A stretch of 64,000 nt of DNA, from assembly GCA_964658655.1 (NCBI GenBank), contig CAZZZL010000004.1, positions 62,001 through 126,000 on the forward strand, written 5' to 3'. Of the stretch, positions 1 through 9,669 are shown in pieces (position 1 is the first letter of the stretch; each line of letters starts with the position of its first letter). This DNA comes from G963692885 sp964658655 (GTDB lineage: Bacteria > Acidobacteriota > Terriglobia > Terriglobales > Acidobacteriaceae). Below the pieces are notes generated by a model. That model made no database searches and was not told the origin of the DNA. It saw only the letters and a program-made list of their open reading frames with translations. The position numbers and the translations under genes were made by a program.

Positions 1-2
1 TC

Positions 3-605
3 AACGCCATTCAGGCACTGTGTCTTCGCCTCGGCGTGCCCCGGATGGTCACATGCATCGCCCTGCTGGTAGCCGTCAGCAGCATCGGCGGAGCTGCTGC
101 GTTTCTCTCATCAACGTCACGCCTGCCATTCGTCGCCGGCATCGACCGATATCTGCCGAGTGCCTTCGGCCGCGTTCATCATCGTTGGGGAACCCCGTGG
201 GTCGCCATCACGACCTACGGCATTGCCGGGATGCTCTGTGCTGTCCTTAGCCAGACCGGTAGCAACGTGGAAAGTGCGTACAATCTTCTTGTAAGTATGT
301 CCATCATTGCCTACTTCATTCCTTTTGTTTTCCTGTTCCTTGCGATGATGCGACTACAGCGCGAGCCTACTCCACCAGGCATTATCCGCATGCCTGGTGG
401 GCGTCCAATGGCGATCCTACTTGCTTCACTTGGGCTGCTCACAACAGTGCTGACTATCATTCTGTCGATCGTTCCCGCAGACGATGACCCGCACAAGAGT
501 GCATCCATCGCGAAATTGCTCGGGTCCACGGGATTGCTTGTCGGCGCCGGTGTGCTCGTCTACTGGAAAGGCCGCCGCGCGGCCAGGGTTATGCTGCCGG
601 ACTAA
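3..605 (+). CDS. APC-superfamily amino-acid permease, 3' fragment
   Basis: This is the C-terminal part of an inner-membrane amino-acid/polyamine transporter. The frame is open to the window edge, so the true start lies upstream; an internal GTG at 36 is not needed. About 200 residues remain. They contain an APC-like loop with SRLPFVAGIDRYLPSAFGRVH, which matches the conserved segment after transmembrane helix 8 where family members carry a short R.P..G..P..F..VH element. At least four hydrophobic helices follow and the protein ends in a basic tail. Substrate cannot be told from this fragment. The gene stops 131 nt before the M14 peptidase and may supply amino acids in the same nutritional context. 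The call to the APC superfamily is firm; the subfamily is not. Confidence 0.8.
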   Translation, partial: NAIQALCLRLGVPRMVTCIALLVAVSSIGGAAAFLSSTSRLPFVAGIDRYLPSAFGRVHHRWGTPWVAITTYGIAGMLCAVLSQTGSNVESAYNLLVSMSIIAYFIPFVFLFLAMMRLQREPTPPGIIRMPGGRPMAILLASLGLLTTVLTIILSIVPADDDPHKSASIAKLLGSTGLLVGAGVLVYWKGRRAARVMLPD

Positions 606-736
606 GTGAACCAGTTCATCTTTTAACATGCACATGCTTACCTTCCGTCGCGGGAGCACATGGGCAGAATAGGGGGAGACGAACGCGGGCAAAGGAAATC
701 ACTGATAAATGCCCTGCAGCATATATAAATTTGTCG

Positions 737-3703
737 ATGCACATCAGAAGCATTTCCTGCACCCTGTCAGCTTTGCTGCTCGGCCTGAATGTCATCGCCC
801 TTGCGCAGATGACGGCTCCGTCGTTCGAACGCGACTCCAGACAAGCGATCGATCAGGACTATACCAAAAAAATAAGCCAGTACACCACCGACCCCAGCTT
901 CAGCTCGCCACTGGTCGATTACCTGCCCGCGTCGAAAACTGTACCGACCCCGGTGAAAGTATTGGGAGATATTGCTGGCGCTCCAGACATGCTGCCCTAC
1001 GCGGAAGATGTTTACAGGTACTTTCGCCTCCTCGCTTCGAGTACGCCGCGCGTGAAGGTAGTCACCATCGGTCATACGGAGGAAGGTCGCGAGATGATCG
1101 CCGTCGCCGTTGCAGATGAGAGCTTGCTCGCCGGTCAGAAAGCTAATAACGAACGGCTTGCCAAGCTCAGCGATCCACGAACTATACGCATGGACGATGC
1201 AAGGGCCAAGGAGCTTATCGATAGCTCCTACCCTGTCTATTACATCACTGGCACTATTCATTCAACTGAGACCGGCGCACCGACTGCACTCATGGAGTTG
1301 GCATATAGGTTGGCTGTCGACGATTCTCCTTATATCAAGTACATTCGCTCGCACATGATCGTGCTGATTACACCGGTCGTCGAAGTCGATGGCAGGGATC
1401 GCATGGTCGACGTTTACAAATGGCACAAGGCGCACCCAGGACAGCAATGGCCTCGTCTCGCTTACTGGGGACACTATGTAGCTCATGACAATAATCGCGA
1501 CGCCATGGGCATGACCCTCGACCTCACGAAAAATGTCCTCAACACTTACCTCGACTGGCATGCCCTGGTGCTGCATGATTTACACGAGTCCGTTCCTTTC
1601 CTCTACGACAACACCGTTGGCGATGGCCCCTACAATGCCTGGATCGATCCTGTTCTCGCTGACGAATGGGCCGAGTTAGGCTGGAATAACGTCGCGCAGA
1701 TGCAGAACTTCGGGATGCCGGGTGTCTTTACCCATGGAGACTTCGACACCTGGAGTCCGGGCTACCTGATGTTCCTGGCCGGCATGCATAACGGGATCAG
1801 CCGCCTCTATGAGACCTTCGGTAACGGAGGAGCGGACACCGAAAAGCGCATCCTTGAACCAGAGGAGTATTCGCGCACATGGTATCGCCAGAATCCTCCT
1901 TTCCCACAAGTAACCTGGTCGCAGCGCGACAATAATAACTATGAAGAGAGCGCCCTGCTGACGACACTGTCGTACTTCTCTAGAAATACAAATCATTTTC
2001 TGGAGAATTACTACCGCAAGAGTAAGCGCTCTGTTCAGAAGCCAAATCAGGAAGGACCTGCCGCATATATACTGCCGGCCAACGATGCCGAGCGAAACCG
2101 CCAGCACCAGATCCTGCGCATCTTGAACTTGCAGCACGTGGAGATATCTCAGCTCGAAGCCGCAGTGACGAGTACGCTCCCGGCAGCCAGACACGAAGAC
2201 AAGCCCGTGCAGGAGACGTTTCCTGCGGGCAGTTATGTTATCCGCATGGATCAACCCTACTCGCGTGTTGCCGATGCCCTGCTGGACAAGCAATACTGGG
2301 CGCCAGATGATCGACAGAAAACTCCGTATGACGATACCGGGTGGTCATTTACGCAGTTGTTCAATGTCAAGGTTGTGAGAGCTACCGATCCCGCGCTGCT
2401 CAACGCAAAGATGAAACCTGTCCAGGACCTGTCAACTGAAGCGCCCACCCTTAGCGGTTCCGGCAGCACGGTAGCGATCGCAAACACAGGCCAGACATCG
2501 ATGCTGCCCTTGCTATACCAACTGAAAGACGCCCACATAACGATTACCGAAAAAGCTTTCGATGCAGAGGGCAAACACTTCGGTCCAGGTTCACTCCTGA
2601 TAAGCGATGCAACCGAATCGATTTTGAAACCTGTACTAAGTAAGTTAGATCTTGATGGCGTTCGCTTGAATTCTTCACCAACCGTGGCTGCGCATGCCGC
2701 GACTGCTCCCAGAATTGCCTTCATGCACTCGTGGCAAGGTACTCAAACTGAAGGCTGGTGGCGTTACGCCTTCGACAATGCGCAGATACCTTTTGATTAC
2801 ATGAGCACGCAGGCGCTGGCTGGCGAAAGTGACCTGCGGAAGAAGTATGACGTCATAGTATTTGCGCCCATCGGTCACGCATCCGCACAGAGCATTCTCG
2901 ACGGAATGCCGAAGTACGGCAATGCTCTACCGTGGCAAAAGACAGAGTTGACGCCGAACCTGGGCAGACTTGATTCCACTGCAGACATGCGCATCGGTCT
3001 TGGCTATGCGGGACTGGAGAACCTGCGCACATTTGTAGAGCAGGGCGGATTATTGATCACCTGCGAAGACACCGCGCAATTCGCTATTGATACCGGTCTC
3101 GCTCCCGGCGTCAGCGTTCAACCGCACGGAGACGCGCGTGTCGTGGGCTCCGTACTCAACACTGTCTTCGTCTCGACAAATCATCCTGTTGCTTGGGGCT
3201 TTGGTCCGTCGTTGGCGGTGATGAGCTCCGATGGAATGTCTTTCAATGTAAGTAATACCATCGGTCGCTCGGGTGGGCGCGTGTTGATGGATCCATATGC
3301 AGAGCGCCCAACCGGCCGCGGCAGTGTGGAGGACGCCGATGTTCCTCAGGGCCGCAAGATAACTCTTCCGGAACCACTCATCAAACAGCAGCCCTGGGAG
3401 CCGAAGCCGCTGAATGAGGATCAGGCACGCAATAACCCCTATGTCATTCCTGTCAACGAGCGGCCGGAAGTAATCCTTCGATTTGCAGGCGCTAAGGAGT
3501 TACTCCTGTCCGGCCTTCTAGACAAGGGCGGATCGATTGCGGAACACGCGATTGTGGTCGATGCACACCTCGGCTCGGGCAATGTTCTGCTCTTTGCGAA
3601 TAACCCTGTCTATCGTGGAGAAACCATAGGCAGTTATCCCCTGGTGTTTAATGCGATCATGAATTATCAGCACCTGGCGCACGCGCAAACGGCGGCTCAA
3701 TAG
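737..3703 (+). CDS. secreted M14-family zinc carboxypeptidase-like protein
   Basis: This is a large (988-residue) exported peptidase of the M14 metallocarboxypeptidase type. ATG 737 gives a signal peptide ending near ALAQ (residues 21-24); a TTG at 731 is the alternative start, and neither has a clear ribosome-binding site. The mature N-terminal third holds the zinc-binding pair H175-S-T-E178 in the GTIHSTETGAP context. A later His (H280 or H283 in VLHDLHES) is the probable third ligand, and a DNNRD motif near 251-255 is typical of this large subgroup. The C-terminal half resembles a class I glutamine-amidotransferase-like/ThuA-like sensor module (a VIVFAPIGH segment, then GLENLRTFVEQGG). The protein probably trims peptides in the periplasm or outside the cell. 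It ends at a hairpin terminator shared with the convergent permease gene. The family is fairly certain; the substrate is unknown. Confidence 0.85.
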   Translation: MHIRSISCTLSALLLGLNVIALAQMTAPSFERDSRQAIDQDYTKKISQYTTDPSFSSPLVDYLPASKTVPTPVKVLGDIAGAPDMLPYAEDVYRYFRLLASSTPRVKVVTIGHTEEGREMIAVAVADESLLAGQKANNERLAKLSDPRTIRMDDARAKELIDSSYPVYYITGTIHSTETGAPTALMELAYRLAVDDSPYIKYIRSHMIVLITPVVEVDGRDRMVDVYKWHKAHPGQQWPRLAYWGHYVAHDNNRDAMGMTLDLTKNVLNTYLDWHALVLHDLHESVPFLYDNTVGDGPYNAWIDPVLADEWAELGWNNVAQMQNFGMPGVFTHGDFDTWSPGYLMFLAGMHNGISRLYETFGNGGADTEKRILEPEEYSRTWYRQNPPFPQVTWSQRDNNNYEESALLTTLSYFSRNTNHFLENYYRKSKRSVQKPNQEGPAAYILPANDAERNRQHQILRILNLQHVEISQLEAAVTSTLPAARHEDKPVQETFPAGSYVIRMDQPYSRVADALLDKQYWAPDDRQKTPYDDTGWSFTQLFNVKVVRATDPALLNAKMKPVQDLSTEAPTLSGSGSTVAIANTGQTSMLPLLYQLKDAHITITEKAFDAEGKHFGPGSLLISDATESILKPVLSKLDLDGVRLNSSPTVAAHAATAPRIAFMHSWQGTQTEGWWRYAFDNAQIPFDYMSTQALAGESDLRKKYDVIVFAPIGHASAQSILDGMPKYGNALPWQKTELTPNLGRLDSTADMRIGLGYAGLENLRTFVEQGGLLITCEDTAQFAIDTGLAPGVSVQPHGDARVVGSVLNTVFVSTNHPVAWGFGPSLAVMSSDGMSFNVSNTIGRSGGRVLMDPYAERPTGRGSVEDADVPQGRKITLPEPLIKQQPWEPKPLNEDQARNNPYVIPVNERPEVILRFAGAKELLLSGLLDKGGSIAEHAIVVDAHLGSGNVLLFANNPVYRGETIGSYPLVFNAIMNYQHLAHAQTAAQ

Positions 3704-3710
3704 CTGCGAC

Positions 3711-3758
3711 CTATCTCAAGCCTTCATAGCTTTACGTTTCTATGGAGGCTTGAGATAG
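3711..3758. terminator. bidirectional hairpin terminator between convergent genes
   Basis: A 19-base arm (3711-3729) pairs with 3740-3758 across a 10-base loop, with a single mismatch. It lies at the junction of the M14 peptidase (stop at 3703) and the convergent NCS2 permease. The right arm is also the last codons and stop of the permease (stop triplet 3740-3742), so the terminator is partly coding. There is no long T tract, so efficiency is uncertain. Confidence 0.7.
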
Positions 3759-5047
3759 AGAAGACGCAGCAGAAACAAGAGTGCGAGCAGATACAGCATC
3801 CAGTGGCGCCACGCCGAGCGCCCCGAGAAGAAGCCAAGAATCGCGAAACTTACAATGCCCAGCGAAAGACCAGTGGCAATCGAATAAGTCAGCGGGATAG
3901 TAATAATCGTCAGAAAAGCCGGGATGGCGATGCTTGGTTCATCCCATGAAATGCGTGCCGCGCAGCCGATCATGAGTGCGCCGACCAACACAAGGGCAGG
4001 CGCGGTAGCGAAGGTGGGAATTGCACCGATAAGTGGGGCCACGAAGAGTGACAGAAAAAAGAGCACCCCGGTCGTGATGGCAGTAACGCCGGTTCGACCA
4101 CCCGCGGCAACGCCTGCTGCAGATTCGATATAACTTGTGACGCTGGAAGTACCGGCAAGGGAGCCTGCAATGGTCGCTGTCGCGTCAGCGAAAAAGATGC
4201 GATCCAGGCGTGGAATCGATCCATCCGGCGCAATAAGCCCGGCACGCTCCGTCACAGCCACAAGCGTGCCTATATTATCGAATAAATCAACAAACAGAAA
4301 AACAAAGATAATCTCAAGAGCATGCAGTCGTAGTGCACCTCTTATATCGAGATGAAACGCGGTAGTCTTCAGATCCGCCAGGTGAAATACAGACGGATGC
4401 CAATGCACCTGGTGGAAGATGATGCCCATTCCCATGGTCCCCAGCACGCCCAGCAGCATGGACGCCCGCACCTTAATCGTCTGCAGAATGGCTCCGAGCA
4501 GAATGCCGAAACAAGCCAATGCCGTTGCCGGTTGATGTAAGTCCCCTAAAGTGACGACGGTGGCCGCGGATGGAACAATGATTCCAGAATTTCGGAGGCC
4601 GATGAAAGCAATGAAAAGACCGATGCCCGCAGCAACAGCAGCATGCAATTCCTGTGGGATAGCGCCGACCAGCCTTTGACGAAGCCCCGTGAGTGTAAGA
4701 GCCAGAAATAAAACTCCGGATAAAAAGACCGCTCCCAACGCCGTAGGCCAAGGCACGCCCATACCTTTGACGACCGTGTAAGTGAAATAAGCATTCAGAC
4801 CCATGCCTGGCGCAAGCGCGAGCGGTAGATTTGCGATAGCTCCCATAAGAAAGGAACCGAAGGCGGCGCATAGGCAGGTCGCAATCGTCACCGCTGTAAT
4901 CGGCATCCCGGTTTCATGCAGAATGGCCGGGTTGACAAAGATGATGTACGCCATGGTGATGAACGTTGTGACGCCGGCGAGAATTTCCGTGCGCCAGTTG
5001 GCCTGGTTCTCGGCAAAGCGAAAGTAGCGTTCAAAAGCTTGACGCAT
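3740..5047 (-). CDS. NCS2/AzgA-like purine (hypoxanthine/guanine/adenine) permease
   Basis: This is an inner-membrane proton-coupled nucleobase importer of 435 residues, the usual size for AzgA/PbuG proteins. The N-terminus (NWRTEILAGVTTFITMAYII near 17-36) and the GMGLNAYFTYTVV segment around residue 80 are hallmarks of the AzgA-type branch. About 12-14 hydrophobic helices are visible, with FVDLFDNIGTLV and TSSVTSYIESAAGVAAGGRTG marking the two substrate-binding half-helices. It is divergent from the deaminase operon that begins at 5222, which fits import of a purine that is then deaminated. No purine riboswitch was recognised in the 174-nt divergent spacer. Purine transport is a family-based inference; the exact base is not determined. 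Confidence 0.88.
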   Translation of the reverse strand: MRQAFERYFRFAENQANWRTEILAGVTTFITMAYIIFVNPAILHETGMPITAVTIATCLCAAFGSFLMGAIANLPLALAPGMGLNAYFTYTVVKGMGVPWPTALGAVFLSGVLFLALTLTGLRQRLVGAIPQELHAAVAAGIGLFIAFIGLRNSGIIVPSAATVVTLGDLHQPATALACFGILLGAILQTIKVRASMLLGVLGTMGMGIIFHQVHWHPSVFHLADLKTTAFHLDIRGALRLHALEIIFVFLFVDLFDNIGTLVAVTERAGLIAPDGSIPRLDRIFFADATATIAGSLAGTSSVTSYIESAAGVAAGGRTGVTAITTGVLFFLSLFVAPLIGAIPTFATAPALVLVGALMIGCAARISWDEPSIAIPAFLTIITIPLTYSIATGLSLGIVSFAILGFFSGRSAWRHWMLYLLALLFLLRLLYLKPP

Positions 5048-5221
5048 CGTGTGGACTGTCTCGGGGTCAGGGATTCGCTACAGGATAGCCTGCGCGCTCG
5101 CGAATACCTCTAAAAACTTCCCACAGGTGCAAAATTCGGTGCGAGTCGCAGACCAGCAGGGACCAGCCGATAACTTCATCAAAGTCGTTTGTCCTGCCGC
5201 GCTATCGTGTTAGATTTCCTC

Positions 5222-5746
5222 ATGGAACGCAGCGTCGACGATGTCCGTCCAATCAACCACATGGACGCGCGGCGCATGAAAGCACTCATTCGGTACACTG
5301 CGCGCTCGATGGAAACTTCATCACCGGTTCCTTTTGGAGCATTCATCGTGGACGCCGCCTCGGGACGAACTCTCATCCGCGCTCTCAACGCCGTGCGGTC
5401 GGAAAATGATCCAAGCAGTCACGCCGAGCTTCGCGCTGTCCGCAAGGCAACGCGCAAATTGAAGAGCACCTCGCTTGCCGGCTACATCCTGTACACAACA
5501 TGCGAGCCATGCCCCATGTGCATGGCGAATGCGCTTTGGGCCGGCATCGATCGCGTGGTATACGGGGCAACCATAGAAGACGCTGGTAAACACTGCCGCC
5601 AGATTTACATAGCAGCTACCGAGCTTGTTGCTCGCAGCGATATGCACTGCGTCGTAGAAGGTCCGCTCCTCCGCAAGGAATGCTATGAGCTGTTCACCCA
5701 TCCAAATATGCTTGCGACGTTTGCCACCTGGAATCCGAAATCATGA
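5222..5746 (+). CDS. guanine/nucleoside deaminase-like CDA-fold enzyme
   Basis: This zinc-dependent cytidine-deaminase-fold hydrolase is about 174 residues from ATG 5222. An upstream TTG at 5189 and ATG 5261 are alternatives; none has a clear ribosome-binding site. The zinc site is complete: H67-A-E69 (proton shuttle Glu) and C97-P-M-C100 within TTCEPCPMC. The PVPFGAFIV entry strand and the GIDRVVYGA segment are as in bacterial guanine deaminases (GuaD) and TadA-like enzymes. It ends in FATWNPKS, where GuaD places its substrate-covering tail. It heads a seven-gene operon: its TGA overlaps the ATG of the FAD oxidase by four bases. Guanine or a related purine is the likeliest substrate given the facing NCS2 permease. 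A different amino-heterocycle is possible. Confidence 0.8.
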   Translation: MERSVDDVRPINHMDARRMKALIRYTARSMETSSPVPFGAFIVDAASGRTLIRALNAVRSENDPSSHAELRAVRKATRKLKSTSLAGYILYTTCEPCPMCMANALWAGIDRVVYGATIEDAGKHCRQIYIAATELVARSDMHCVVEGPLLRKECYELFTHPNMLATFATWNPKS

Positions 5747-7125
5747 CAGGTATAAACCAGATGACCCGGGAAGATCTGCAGGCATTGACCAGCTGTTTAG
5801 CGGATGCTGATCGCGTTGTGACAAATCCGTCAAGCCTGAAAAAGCTATCGCATGATTTTTATTGGTACTCCCCAGTCCTCAAAAAGCTGCTTGACGACAA
5901 GCAGGCGGAGGCAATCGTTCAGCCCAACAACACCGAAGAGGTAGTGCGAGTACTGGAGTGCTGTTACGCGAGAAAAATCGCAGTGACGGCTCGCGGAGCC
6001 GGAACAGGAAACTATGGACAATCAGTCCCGCTACACGGCGGCGTCGTCCTCGACCTCGCACGCATGGACCAGATTTACGAAATCACTGCGGAGGGCGTAG
6101 CGGTCATCGGGCCGGGTGTGCGACTTGGCATCCTTGAGAATGCTGCGCGTGAAGCAGGATGGGAACTCCGCTGCTATCCCAGCACCGTTGCCAAGGCAAC
6201 GGTCGGCGGTTTCCTGGGGGGCGGTTCCGGTGGAATCGGTTCCGTAGCGCATGGCGCCCTCCGAGACTTTGAGACAGTTCGGGCAATTGAAATAGTAACT
6301 ATGGAAGCTGTCCCGCGCCTTCTAATGCATGAAGGCGAAGGTGTTCACAAGATATTGCATGCATGGGGCACAAACGGGATCATCACAAAGATCAAGCTCA
6401 GTCTTACACCCGCAGTAAGCTGGGCTCAATGCGTCGTAGCATTTCCTTCATTCGAGAGCGCTTTCGACTTCAGCGAAACTATCGCGATCGACAATCGCTG
6501 GATCAAACGCCTTGTCACCACATTCGAATGGCCGATTCCAGTCGCCTTTGCGCCCATCAGAAACCTCGTGCGAGAGGACAAGGCCCTGATCTTCTTCATG
6601 ATCGCAGCATCGCAGCTCGAGGAGTTACAGTCTGCTGCGCAGGAAGCCGGTGGCGAAGTTACGCTTGCAGCACCCTACGCAGGCCTGCGCACAACACCGC
6701 TGCTCTCTGATTACACCTGGAACCATACGACTTTGTGGGCAATCAAACATGACAGCGAAATGACTTATCTGCAATGTGGGTTTTCACCCGTGACGGCTCG
6801 AGAACAATTCGCCAAATTGAAGCGGAAGTTTGGCGACGAAATTCTTTTCCATATCGAATTCATGAAGAACGCCGAAAGCGTTGTTGTTCCTGGAGCTATA
6901 CCTCTCGTCCGATTTACGACAGAAGGCCGCCTGAATGAAATGATTGACTATTGTCGATCGATCGACGTCAGTGTTGCTAACCCGCACAGTAATAACGTAG
7001 AAGGTGGAGGTCGCTATCGAGCCGACAATCTGCAGCTGTTGGCGAAGCAGAAATATGACCCCCTCAACCTTTTAAATCCGGGCAAGATGATTAGTTTTCC
7101 ATCAGCGCACAAGCAATCCAGCTAA
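5743..7125 (+). CDS. FAD-linked oxidase (GlcD/VAO-type)
   Basis: This is a 460-residue flavoprotein of the vanillyl-alcohol-oxidase/PCMH superfamily. The FAD-binding core shows QPNNTEEVVRVL, then ARGAGTGNYGQSVPLHGG, then VGGFLGGGSGGIGS. It closes with YDPLNLLNPGKM, the usual C-terminal NPGK signature. It should oxidise a hydroxy-acid or a related small substrate and reduce FAD. The electron acceptor is unknown, although a cytochrome c is encoded at 18 kb. It is translationally coupled to the deaminase by an ATGA overlap and followed after 28 nt by the creatininase-family gene. The role in the pathway (for instance oxidation of a deaminated ring product) is inferred from position only. Confidence 0.8.
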   Translation: MTGINQMTREDLQALTSCLADADRVVTNPSSLKKLSHDFYWYSPVLKKLLDDKQAEAIVQPNNTEEVVRVLECCYARKIAVTARGAGTGNYGQSVPLHGGVVLDLARMDQIYEITAEGVAVIGPGVRLGILENAAREAGWELRCYPSTVAKATVGGFLGGGSGGIGSVAHGALRDFETVRAIEIVTMEAVPRLLMHEGEGVHKILHAWGTNGIITKIKLSLTPAVSWAQCVVAFPSFESAFDFSETIAIDNRWIKRLVTTFEWPIPVAFAPIRNLVREDKALIFFMIAASQLEELQSAAQEAGGEVTLAAPYAGLRTTPLLSDYTWNHTTLWAIKHDSEMTYLQCGFSPVTAREQFAKLKRKFGDEILFHIEFMKNAESVVVPGAIPLVRFTTEGRLNEMIDYCRSIDVSVANPHSNNVEGGGRYRADNLQLLAKQKYDPLNLLNPGKMISFPSAHKQSS

Positions 7126-7153
7126 ATAAGTCCGGCTTTGAGAAAGGAGACCG

Positions 7154-7948
7154 ATGCGCACGTGGATCCCCGATGAACGTAACTTCTCCTACTTGACCTG
7201 GAAACAGGTCGAGGCACTTGCGAAAGATGAAACACTGCTCATACTGCCAACAGCAGCAATCGAACAACACGGTCCGCATTTACCGCTCGCCACGGATACA
7301 CTCATCAATAATCTGCTCCTCGGTAAAGCGTTGATCAAGCTTCCAGCCGCAGCATCTGTCTATGCCCTGCCGCCGATCTGCTATGGAAAAAGCAACGAGC
7401 ACCTCGGCTTTCCCGGGACGCTCTCAGTTTCTTCATCGACCTTCATGGCAGTCGTTCGCGATCTGGCTGCAAGCGTCGCATCAGCCGGCTTTCGCAGGGT
7501 GGTGCTTTATAACACGCATGGCGGAAATAGTTCGCTGGTCGATGTCCTGGCACGAGACCTACGCGCTGAATTCAACCTTCAGGCCTTCTGTCTCTTCGGC
7601 TCGGCCGGTGCAAAATTCAGCGGTCTTGGACCACAGGAAAAGATGTACGGCTTCCACGCTGGTGAAGTTGAAACGTCATTTCTGCTGAGTGCTATCCCGG
7701 AGTTAGTGCATCCGGATGAATACAGCACGAACTATATCGCTCACATCGATCATCCTGATCTCCTGCTGCCAGAAAACGCACCGGCAACGTTTGCGTGGCT
7801 CACTCGAGATATAGCGCCAAGCGGAGTAATGGGCGATCCTCATCCATCGAGCGCAGAAAATGGCAGCAGGTGGATCGAAGAGGCCGCTACAAAGATCGCA
7901 GCTGCCCTCCAGGCGATGCTCACGTATAAAAGCCATCTCGAACGATGA
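7154..7948 (+). CDS. creatininase-family amidohydrolase
   Basis: This 264-residue metal-dependent hydrolase belongs to the creatininase fold, which opens cyclic amides (creatinine) or removes formyl/amide groups from pyrimidine intermediates. The metal site reads E37-Q-H39-G-P-H-L-P-L-A-T-D48, then NTHGGN with H122, then HAGEVETS with E171 and E173. All are present, so it should be active. The start is supported by an AAAGGAG box eight bases upstream of ATG 7154. It is the third gene of the operon and overlaps the CocE-like hydrolase (ATGA). Its neighbours suggest hydrolysis of a ring-opened or cyclic amide from a nucleobase-like compound. True creatinine use is not shown. Confidence 0.87.
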   Translation: MRTWIPDERNFSYLTWKQVEALAKDETLLILPTAAIEQHGPHLPLATDTLINNLLLGKALIKLPAAASVYALPPICYGKSNEHLGFPGTLSVSSSTFMAVVRDLAASVASAGFRRVVLYNTHGGNSSLVDVLARDLRAEFNLQAFCLFGSAGAKFSGLGPQEKMYGFHAGEVETSFLLSAIPELVHPDEYSTNYIAHIDHPDLLLPENAPATFAWLTRDIAPSGVMGDPHPSSAENGSRWIEEAATKIAAALQAMLTYKSHLER

Positions 7949-9669
7949 CAGCATCGAAGCTTATCGACTGTGGGTTTGGCGTTCGCCTCGAACGCCGGGT
8001 GCCATGCCGCCTGTCCGATGGTGTAACGCTGTATTCCGACCACTACTATCCCGCCGAATCTGGACCTCATCCAACACTGCTAATGCGTCAGCCTTATGGT
8101 CGCGACATCGCGTCAACTGTCGTTTACGCGCATCCTGCCTGGTTTGCACGCCAGGGCTATAACGTTGTCATTCAGGACGTACGCGGCCGCGGAGACTCGG
8201 AAGGTGAGTTTTATCCTTTCCGGCATGAGGCCCAGGATGGCAGCGAGACGATCGCTTTCGTACGAAGCAGACCGGAGGCAAATGGCCGTGTCGGCATGTA
8301 CGGTTTTTCCTATCAGGGCATGACACAGTTATTGGCGGCCACCGAACAGCCGGCGGGCCTGGAATGTATTTCGCCCGCGATGACGGCGCACGATCTCTAT
8401 CGCGGATGGTTCTACCAGCACGGCGCTCTACGTCTTGCGTCTTCACTCGGCTGGGGTCTGCAGATGTTAAGGGAGGACGCGAGGAGACTCAATCTCACAC
8501 AGGCCGGCCATATGTTGGAACTCGCGTGGAGAAGTCTTCAGACGCAATATCTGATAGTGCCGTACGGAGCACATCCCGCAATCTGTGCTGAAGGATTGCC
8601 GACATACGTTCGCGATTGGTTCGCACACGATCAGCCCGATATCTACTGGACTTCGATGGATGTGAGCACGCGGCTCGATCGTATCAAAGTGCCCGCGCTG
8701 CATGTCTCCGGATGGTACGACACTTATCTCCAGGGAAGTCTCGACGGCTTTATGGCGCTGCGTGCGAATGCCGGTTCCGCCTTCGCGCGCGATCACCAAT
8801 ATCTGCTTGCGGGTCCGTGGCTCCATCTTCCCTGGGGAGAACGCATCGGCCCCCAGCGCATGGGTCCAGCTGCAGCACTTGACACGGATACATTGCTGTT
8901 GCGCTGGTTCAATCATTGGCTGAAAGATACAAACGAATTTGCGGATGAACCGCGCGTCTGGCATTTTGCATTGAACGAAGGCGCCTGGCATTCTGCGCCA
9001 GAATGGCCGTCTACTCCTGGATTTACGCTTTATCTCCACAGTGGAGGCAGAGCAAATTCAAGCAAAGGCGACGGCATACTCACAGCGTTTCCGTCGAAGA
9101 AAGTTTCAGCACCTGATATCTTCGTCCACGATCCTGACGTGCCGGTAATTGCACCGGGCGGCGCCGCCTCCACTGCAGGACCACATGATCAGGCAGTCCT
9201 GGCGCAGGGCAACAATGTCGTCGTCTATGACGGCGCGCCGCTTGATGCTCCGCTCCATATCTTCGGATCACCTGTAGTTTCGATTTATTGCTCAACATCA
9301 GCTTCGTTCTCAGACCTGGTCGCGAAGCTTGTGTGCGTCCGGTCCAATGGCGAGGCTACCTTCATCTGCATCGGAGCCGCTCGCAGCACTTATCTCTTTG
9401 GGGAAAGATACCAATCCGACACTACTCACCTCTGGACATTCGCACTCGAACCTACATCGTGCATGTTTGAGGCTGGTGACCGCATCCGTCTTGAAATCGC
9501 CAGTAGCGCCTGTCCGCTCTTCGATCGCAACTCTGGAAATGCCACACCGGCGCGAGAAGCTTCATCCTGGAATTGGCAACGATCGACCCAGACTGTTTTT
9601 CATGATAACGAGCGTCCTTCCTCCGTGGTTTTTCCAGTCGTATCGGAAAAGTCGGCGAGCCAATCATGA
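7945..9669 (+). CDS. CocE/NonD-type alpha/beta hydrolase (X-Pro dipeptidyl-peptidase-like)
   Basis: This is a 574-residue serine hydrolase of the cocaine-esterase/X-prolyl dipeptidyl aminopeptidase S15 family. The nucleophile is Ser122 in YGFSYQGM. The acid residue is in the family motif GWYDTYLQG, and the base is in AGPWLHLPWGE. The C-terminal jelly-roll domain (roughly 330-560) is present, including ARSTYLFGERYQSD, where members carry R.r.... at the second-domain entry. There is no signal peptide, so it acts in the cytoplasm. It overlaps both neighbours by four bases (creatininase upstream, ABC ATPase downstream). In this operon it more likely cleaves an ester or amide of an imported small molecule than a peptide. 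That is inference. Confidence 0.83.
   Translation: MTASKLIDCGFGVRLERRVPCRLSDGVTLYSDHYYPAESGPHPTLLMRQPYGRDIASTVVYAHPAWFARQGYNVVIQDVRGRGDSEGEFYPFRHEAQDGSETIAFVRSRPEANGRVGMYGFSYQGMTQLLAATEQPAGLECISPAMTAHDLYRGWFYQHGALRLASSLGWGLQMLREDARRLNLTQAGHMLELAWRSLQTQYLIVPYGAHPAICAEGLPTYVRDWFAHDQPDIYWTSMDVSTRLDRIKVPALHVSGWYDTYLQGSLDGFMALRANAGSAFARDHQYLLAGPWLHLPWGERIGPQRMGPAAALDTDTLLLRWFNHWLKDTNEFADEPRVWHFALNEGAWHSAPEWPSTPGFTLYLHSGGRANSSKGDGILTAFPSKKVSAPDIFVHDPDVPVIAPGGAASTAGPHDQAVLAQGNNVVVYDGAPLDAPLHIFGSPVVSIYCSTSASFSDLVAKLVCVRSNGEATFICIGAARSTYLFGERYQSDTTHLWTFALEPTSCMFEAGDRIRLEIASSACPLFDRNSGNATPAREASSWNWQRSTQTVFHDNERPSSVVFPVVSEKSASQS

Noticed and set aside
5048..5221. Purine riboswitch before the NCS2 permease
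   Set aside because: The conserved joining-region bases and P2/P3 loop-loop pattern were not found in the divergent spacer.
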